DNA of 9,849 nt. Origin: DATKMP01 sp035541775. GTDB taxonomy: Bacteria > Bacteroidota > Ignavibacteria > UBA10030. Of the stretch, positions 5,904-9,849 are shown piece by piece. A program made the position numbers and the translations under genes. The notes under the pieces were generated by a model. It did not search any database. It saw only the letters and a list, made by a program, of their open reading frames with translations, and had not been told where the DNA came from. The stretch spans positions 1 through 9,849 of the forward strand of contig DATKMP010000014.1 of assembly GCA_035541775.1 (NCBI GenBank), read 5' to 3'. Position 1 is the stretch's first letter; each line of letters begins with the position of its first letter.

Positions 5904-7316
5904 TTATGAATGCAACAGCCGGATGAACTGACGGTCTTTTGTTAACGCTGGATACGCCTGCTCAAAATCTTTCCGTAACTCGGGCATTAACCGGAATGCA
6001 GTCGCGAATTCAGATGCCGCCTCGCGGAATCGTTTCATCGAAAGGAACACACGCGCTAAACTAAATCGCGCTTCGGCATAATCCTGTTTCAAATCGATTG
6101 CGTGTTGGAGTGCTTGCAAGGCGTCTTCGTAACGATTCACTTCAAACAACGTATCGCCGTAATCGAACCAAATGTCCGCATTGTGCGGTTCGATTTCTGT
6201 AACACGCTTGTAACTTACCAGGCAGTCTTCCAGTTGTGCCAGATTATATTGTGCATCGCCAAGAGCGTACCAATATTCTGCGTAATCGGTGCGGAGATCT
6301 GTTGCTTTGCGAAATTCTTTTTCCGCCAGGCGCGTTTGTCCAAGTGCATCGTAACAGCAGCCGCGGCCGAAGTAAGATTCATGATGTGTCATATCGATTT
6401 CAATGGCACGGGAATAACAATTCAATGCTTCAAGATAGTTGTTCAGCTCTTCGTACGCGTTGCCAAGGTTATGCCAGATAGAAACATCCTTCGGCTCAAG
6501 TTCTATTGCTGCTTTGAAACATCTCACAGCATCCGGCAGTTTCGATAAATTGGCAAACGCATTTCCCATGTTGTACCACGCTGCGGGAAAATCTTCTTTG
6601 ATCGCAAGCGCGTATTCATAACTTTCAATTGCCTGTTGATATTTTCCAATTCGATTTTGTACGATGCCGCGGTTATACCATGCATTGGCATTGTACGGAT
6701 CACGATCTAATTGTTCTTCGTACGCGTGAATCGATTCTTCCGGACGGTCCATATAATCATAGCAATATCCAAGTTCGTACCACACTTCAGGATTTTCAGG
6801 ATCGATATCGAGCACAAGCCGGAACAGCCGTTCTGCTTCTTCGTACTTTTCTAATTTTTCTAATGTCACCGCTTTGTTAAAAATTGCGTCGGCATTGGTC
6901 GGCTCAAGTTCCAGCGCTTTTTCAAATGACGCTAACGATTCTGTATCGCGATTTAAATTATCGAGCGTGATGCCGCGGTTGATATAAATTTCTGCATCGA
7001 CCGGATTTAAACTGACGGCTTTATCAAAACAGATCAGCGCATCGGCGTAGCGAAAGAGATTGTTCAGAATCATGCCTTTTCGCTGCCACGCATCGGCATT
7101 ATACGGCTGGAACGACACTAAGCGTTCTGCGTACGTCAACGCGTCTTCAAATTTTTCATGTTCAAAATAAAACTGGATAATTTCTTCCAGCGCTTCAGGG
7201 TTGTTGATGTCTTTGCCGCCATTGCGCAGTAATTCCCGGAATCGGCGAACATCGTCTTCAGAACGTCGATTGTGCTGGGAATTTGTATTCTCATCGAATC
7301 GATCAAAATCAGCCAC
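5904..7316 (-). CDS. TPR-repeat protein (12 tandem repeats)
   Basis: A 470-residue soluble protein built almost wholly of tetratricopeptide repeats, a helical scaffold for protein-protein contact. After an acidic, polar N-terminal stretch (1-39), twelve 34-residue units run without a gap from about 40 to 447. Their phase is set by starts such as ADAWQRKG, AEIYINRG, ANAWYNRG, PAAWYNMG and VSIWHNLG. A 23-residue tail ends FIRLLHS. There is no signal peptide or membrane segment, so it is likely cytoplasmic. The start is GTG 7316, with AAGAGGA about 7 bases upstream. Similar TPR proteins occur widely in Bacteroidota and relatives, without an assigned function as far as I know. It heads a probable operon with aroE. 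The partner is unknown. Confidence 0.93.
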   Translation of the reverse strand: MADFDRFDENTNSQHNRRSEDDVRRFRELLRNGGKDINNPEALEEIIQFYFEHEKFEDALTYAERLVSFQPYNADAWQRKGMILNNLFRYADALICFDKAVSLNPVDAEIYINRGITLDNLNRDTESLASFEKALELEPTNADAIFNKAVTLEKLEKYEEAERLFRLVLDIDPENPEVWYELGYCYDYMDRPEESIHAYEEQLDRDPYNANAWYNRGIVQNRIGKYQQAIESYEYALAIKEDFPAAWYNMGNAFANLSKLPDAVRCFKAAIELEPKDVSIWHNLGNAYEELNNYLEALNCYSRAIEIDMTHHESYFGRGCCYDALGQTRLAEKEFRKATDLRTDYAEYWYALGDAQYNLAQLEDCLVSYKRVTEIEPHNADIWFDYGDTLFEVNRYEDALQALQHAIDLKQDYAEARFSLARVFLSMKRFREAASEFATAFRLMPELRKDFEQAYPALTKDRQFIRLLHS

Positions 7317-7345
7317 TCGTTTTTCCTCTTAATTCTTTCTCTATC

Positions 7346-7374
7346 AATAAAGTAAATTACGGCGCAGAAGTCAA
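7346..7374 (-). promoter_or_regulatory. Promoter of the TPR-aroE unit
   Basis: On the minus strand TTGACT (7369-7374) and TTTATT (7346-7351) are spaced by 17 bases. The predicted start is near 7339, leaving about 22 bases to the GTG. The -35 box is strong and the -10 moderate. It is divergent from the yggS promoter about 50 bases away. Confidence 0.6.
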
Positions 7375-7422
7375 GAAGCGGATGTTAAGTGTTTGTGAAT
7401 CATAGGTTCCCGTTTTAGATAA

Positions 7423-7451
7423 TTGATTTTCGCGTGAAGTTGGCGTATATT
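7423..7451 (+). promoter_or_regulatory. Promoter of the yggS-divIVA-PNP-ileS unit
   Basis: TTGATT (7423-7428) and TATATT (7446-7451) are spaced by exactly 17 bases. The expected transcription start is about 7458, only some 10 bases before the yggS ATG, so the mRNA would be nearly leaderless. That fits the lack of a clear Shine-Dalgarno sequence there. Confidence 0.7.
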
Positions 7452-7468
7452 TATTATTCGTCAAAGAA

Positions 7469-8167
7469 ATGATTGCTGAAAACTTACAAATTCTGCGGAA
7501 ACGCATAACGGAAGTTTGTTCACGATGCGGGCGAAGCGCAGAGGAGATTCAGCTTCTTGCTGTTTCGAAAACGTTTTCAGTCGATGCGATACGCGAAGCA
7601 ATGGCTGCCGGACAAAAAGAATTCGGCGAAAATTATGTTCAGGAGTTGCGAGAAAAACGCGAAGCGTTCTCTGATGCCGACGTGCGATGGCATTTTATCG
7701 GCCATCTGCAATCGAACAAAGTAAAATATCTTTCTGAGTACGTGCATCTCATTCACTCGGTGGATGATTTAGAACTCGGAAAGGAAATCGATAAACGCGC
7801 GGCGAAAGCCGGAAGAATTCAAAATGTGCTGGTGGAAGTACATACAACTGACGAAGCGACCAAATATGGAGTTGCTCCTGAGCAAACGATGGCATTGGTC
7901 AAAGGCCTTGCCGTGCTGCCGAATGTTCGTCTTCGCGGCTTAATGACGATGGGACCGTTTGCAGACGATCCGAATCAATCGCGATCCTCATTTAGGCAGG
8001 TTATGGAATTGAAGCAACAAATCGAACGTGAAGGCATCGACCATGTCGAGATGCAGCAGTTGTCGATGGGCATGACGCACGATTTTGAAATCGCGATTGA
8101 AGAAGGTGCCACCATCGTGAGAATTGGAACAGCAATTTTTGGCACGCGTTCCTATAACAATTCTTGA
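7469..8167 (+). CDS. yggS: YggS-family pyridoxal phosphate homeostasis protein
   Basis: PLP-binding protein of the YggS/YlmE/PROSC family, a single-domain alanine-racemase-like TIM barrel that keeps free PLP and related amino-acid pools in balance; no catalytic reaction is firmly known. Its 232 residues are typical. The PLP-binding lysine is Lys34 in LLAVSKT, followed by FGENYVQE (52-59), WHFIGHLQSNK (74-84) and the phosphate-binding end LSMGMTHDFEIA plus VRIGTAIFG (198-225). Thr203 stands where E. coli has Ser in GMS. The start is ATG 7469 with only a weak purine run upstream, after a strong close promoter. The DivIVA gene follows after 13 bases. Confidence 0.95.
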   Translation: MIAENLQILRKRITEVCSRCGRSAEEIQLLAVSKTFSVDAIREAMAAGQKEFGENYVQELREKREAFSDADVRWHFIGHLQSNKVKYLSEYVHLIHSVDDLELGKEIDKRAAKAGRIQNVLVEVHTTDEATKYGVAPEQTMALVKGLAVLPNVRLRGLMTMGPFADDPNQSRSSFRQVMELKQQIEREGIDHVEMQQLSMGMTHDFEIAIEEGATIVRIGTAIFGTRSYNNS

Positions 8168-8175
8168 AGGAAGGA
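8168..8175 (+). promoter_or_regulatory. Ribosome-binding site fixing the DivIVA start
   Basis: AGGAAGGA, a doubled Shine-Dalgarno core, ends 5 bases before ATG 8181. It supports 8181 over the in-frame TTG at 8124, which lies inside yggS. Confidence 0.8.
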
Positions 8176-8180
8176 AAGCT

Positions 8181-8708
8181 ATGAAAATTACACCGCTTGA
8201 AATTAAACGCCAGCAATTTAAAAAAACCATGCGCGGATTCGATGTTGTGGAAGTGGAAACATTTTTAGAAATGCTTTCCAACGAAATGGAAGAATGGATT
8301 CGTCTGGACAGAGAGCAGAAAGAAAAAATCACCGCATTGGAAACGCAGCTTGCTGATTATAAAAATATCGAGAAGACATTGCAGCAAACCTTGATGCAAG
8401 CACAGGAAACGAGCGGCAAATCGATTGAGAATTCCAAACGTGAAGCCGATCTCATTGTCAAAGAAGCGGAAGTGAAGGCGTCGCAGATTGTCGAAAAAGC
8501 ACGATTGGATTTTGCAAAAGCGAAAGAAGAGATCAGCACGTTGAAAGCGCGGAAGGAAAGTGTGTTGAGCAAACTGAAAATTTTACTTTCGTCCGAATTA
8601 GATTTGATCCGGGCGCTTGCCGTGGATGATGATGCCGAACAAAAAGATTCTTCCAAAGGTACCGGCAAAGACCATCTTGAGATCGACGATATTTTGAAAA
8701 AGCTATAA
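8181..8708 (+). CDS. DivIVA-domain coiled-coil protein
   Basis: Probable membrane-curvature-sensing scaffold of the DivIVA family, which marks cell poles or division sites and recruits partners. It has 175 residues. The N-terminal DivIVA domain (1-55) reads MKITPLEIKRQQFKKTMRGF, then EVETFLEML. It aligns without gaps to B. subtilis DivIVA over the first 21 residues: Phe13, Arg18 and Gly19 are kept, and Met17 sits at the membrane-inserting Phe17. A long charged heptad region (about 30-140) follows, rich in Glu, Lys and Ala, predicted coiled coil. The C-terminus ends in a short acidic segment and EIDDILKKL, a possible partner-binding tail. It is translated 13 bases after yggS with its own strong Shine-Dalgarno sequence. 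The domain is clear; the role in a Gram-negative cell is inferred. Confidence 0.9.
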   Translation: MKITPLEIKRQQFKKTMRGFDVVEVETFLEMLSNEMEEWIRLDREQKEKITALETQLADYKNIEKTLQQTLMQAQETSGKSIENSKREADLIVKEAEVKASQIVEKARLDFAKAKEEISTLKARKESVLSKLKILLSSELDLIRALAVDDDAEQKDSSKGTGKDHLEIDDILKKL

Positions 8709-8720
8709 AAGGATTTTGAT

Positions 8721-9548
8721 ATGTCGGAATTGCGAACACAGATTGGCGAAGCCCTCGAATATATTCGAAGCAAAACTTCAACCACACCGAAGATCGGCAT
8801 TATTCTCGGAACCGGCCTCGGCGGATTGGTCAAAGAAATAAAAAAAGAAGTTGTCCTCGAATACGGCAACATCCCGCATTTTCCCGTTTCCACGGTGGAG
8901 TCGCATCACGGTAAATTAATCTTCGGAACGCTTGCCGGAAAGAAAGTGGTTGCGATGCAGGGGCGCTTCCATATGTACGAAGGATATTCGCTGAAGCAAG
9001 TCACGTTTCCCGTTCGCGTGATGAAATTCCTCGGCGTTGAAAATCTTCTTGTCTCGAATGCAGCCGGAGCGCTTAATCCGTTATTTCAAAAAGGCGATGT
9101 GATGATGATGAGCGATCACATCAATCTGCTTGGCGATAATCCTTTGATTGGTCCGAACGACGACGAACTCGGTCCGCGGTTTCCCGATATGTCCGAAGCA
9201 TACAATAAAAAATTGATCGCCCTTGCCGAGCAAGCTGCGCTGGATTTAAAAATTCGTGTACAAAAAGGCGTGTACGTTGCCATGCAAGGTCCGAATTTAG
9301 AAACCAAAGCTGAATACCGGTTTCTCCGGTTCATCGGCGCCGATGCTGTGGGTATGTCCACTGTGCCGGAAGATATTGTTGCTGTGCACATGAGAATGAA
9401 AGTTCTCGGCTTTTCCATTTTAACGGACGAATGTTTCCCCGATGCCTTGAAGCCGGCAAAGCTGGAAGAAATTTTAAAAGTTGCCAACAAAGCCGAACCA
9501 AAGATGACGGCGATTATGAAAGAAGTTGTAAAACGAATGAAGGTATGA
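8721..9548 (+). CDS. Purine nucleoside phosphorylase, trimeric (PNP/MTAP) family
   Basis: Phosphorolyses purine nucleosides to free base and ribose-1-phosphate for purine salvage in the cytoplasm. It has 275 residues, usual for the trimeric class. Motifs aligned to human PNP: phosphate loop GTGLGGL (30-36, Thr31 at Ser33); His63 within ESHHGK; phosphate and ribose residues in GRFHMYEGY (81-89, Arg82, His84); SNAAGALN (112-119); base-site Glu194 in QGPNLETKAEYR; VGMSTVPE (210-217) with Met212 and Ser213. At human Asn243 the sequence has Asp236 (SILTDECFPDAL), which may change base preference. The start is ATG 8721 with AAGGA 7 bases upstream, 12 bases after the DivIVA gene. Gene symbols punA or deoD are used loosely for this class, so none is given. 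Confidence 0.94.
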   Translation: MSELRTQIGEALEYIRSKTSTTPKIGIILGTGLGGLVKEIKKEVVLEYGNIPHFPVSTVESHHGKLIFGTLAGKKVVAMQGRFHMYEGYSLKQVTFPVRVMKFLGVENLLVSNAAGALNPLFQKGDVMMMSDHINLLGDNPLIGPNDDELGPRFPDMSEAYNKKLIALAEQAALDLKIRVQKGVYVAMQGPNLETKAEYRFLRFIGADAVGMSTVPEDIVAVHMRMKVLGFSILTDECFPDALKPAKLEEILKVANKAEPKMTAIMKEVVKRMKV

Positions 9549-9584
9549 TTTTTCCCTTCAATTTATTTATAGATCAGAATAACA

Positions 9585-9849
9585 ATGTTTAAACAAATAA
9601 CCGACAAACTGAATTATCACGAATTAGAATCCGATATTCTCAAGTTCTGGGAAGCGAACGATATTTTCAAACAAAGTATTTCAACGCGCGAAGGCAAACC
9701 TGCATTTACATTTTATGAAGGACCGCCGACAGCGAATGGACGCCCCGGGATTCACCACGTCATGGCGCGTACGTTGAAAGATATTGTTTGCCGTTACAAA
9801 ACGATGCAGGGTTTTCAAGTGCATCGCAAAGCCGGATGGGATACGCACG
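9585..9849 (+). CDS. ileS: Isoleucyl-tRNA synthetase, N-terminal part (3' end cut by window)
   Basis: Class I aminoacyl-tRNA synthetase that charges tRNA-Ile. Only the first 88 residues of roughly a thousand are present. They include FWEANDIF, FTFYEGPPTANG (41-52) and HRKAGWDTH (80-88), the opening of the Rossmann catalytic domain in the IleRS2 (eukaryote- and Bacteroidota-like) branch. The class I HIGH signature reads GIHH at residues 55-58 (codons 9747-9758): first and third positions swapped relative to HxGH. The start is ATG 9585, 36 bases after the phosphorylase stop; the Shine-Dalgarno match is poor. No terminator separates the two, so it is probably part of the yggS operon. ValRS and LeuRS are less likely given GPPTANG with GWDTH and the GxHH form. 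Confidence 0.93.
   Translation, partial: MFKQITDKLNYHELESDILKFWEANDIFKQSISTREGKPAFTFYEGPPTANGRPGIHHVMARTLKDIVCRYKTMQGFQVHRKAGWDTH

Noticed and set aside
8124..8180. TTG 8124 as the DivIVA start
   Set aside because: It lies inside yggS; ATG 8181 has a strong ribosome-binding site and aligns exactly with residue 1 of B. subtilis DivIVA.
8357..8893. 178-residue minus-strand open frame rich in Ser and Phe
   Set aside because: It is the antisense shadow of the Glu/Lys-rich DivIVA coiled coil and crosses a real gene boundary.
1..9849. Mobile element, CRISPR array, tRNA or defence island
   Set aside because: No transposase, terminal repeats, spaced direct repeats or tRNA-like folds were seen; every large frame is a housekeeping or envelope gene.

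Overview
This is a compact housekeeping stretch of a chromosome with protein genes on both strands. It is moderately AT-rich by eye, and the longest gap between genes is about 170 bases. Several signs point to a Gram-negative bacterium of the Bacteroidota/Chlorobiota/Ignavibacteriota (FCB) group. There is a FadL/OmpP1-type outer-membrane barrel. The malate dehydrogenase is of the LDH-like type common in Chlorobi. The isoleucyl-tRNA synthetase has the GxHH signature I associate with Bacteroidota-like enzymes, and one promoter fits the Bacteroidota TAnnTTTG form. Clear Shine-Dalgarno sequences (GGAGG, AAGGA) on many genes argue against core Bacteroidetes, which use them little, and favour an Ignavibacteria/Chlorobi-like lineage. 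This assignment is inference.

Layout. (1) 1-1736, plus strand: the 3' part of a beta-CASP metallo-beta-lactamase RNA-processing nuclease, then an RsbW-like ATP-binding protein. A hairpin terminator (1763-1800) separates them from the convergent genes. (2) 1818-4180, minus strand: malate dehydrogenase (mdh), then the OmpP1/FadL barrel. These two neighbours share a near-identical ribosome-binding leader and a near-identical 14/15-base upstream element. (3) 4293-7316, minus strand: a 12-repeat TPR protein, shikimate dehydrogenase (aroE), and ribosomal proteins L21 and L27 (rplU, rpmA). Promoters lie before the TPR gene and before rplU, and a strong terminator follows rpmA. (4) 7317-7468: a divergent promoter region. 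(5) 7469-9849, plus strand: yggS, a DivIVA-domain gene, a trimeric-type purine nucleoside phosphorylase, and the start of ileS, cut by the window end. The gaps of 12-36 bases suggest one operon.

The genes serve translation (L21, L27, IleRS), RNA turnover, central carbon and aromatic metabolism (Mdh, AroE), purine salvage, PLP homeostasis, envelope and cell-pole functions. I see no mobile element, CRISPR array, toxin-antitoxin or defence cassette, and no clearly new system. The points most worth a second look are the swapped HIGH motif in IleRS, an Asp at the base-specificity position of the purine nucleoside phosphorylase, the yggS-divIVA-(x)-ileS order recalling Gram-positive cell-division loci, and the shared control elements of mdh and the OmpP1 gene.
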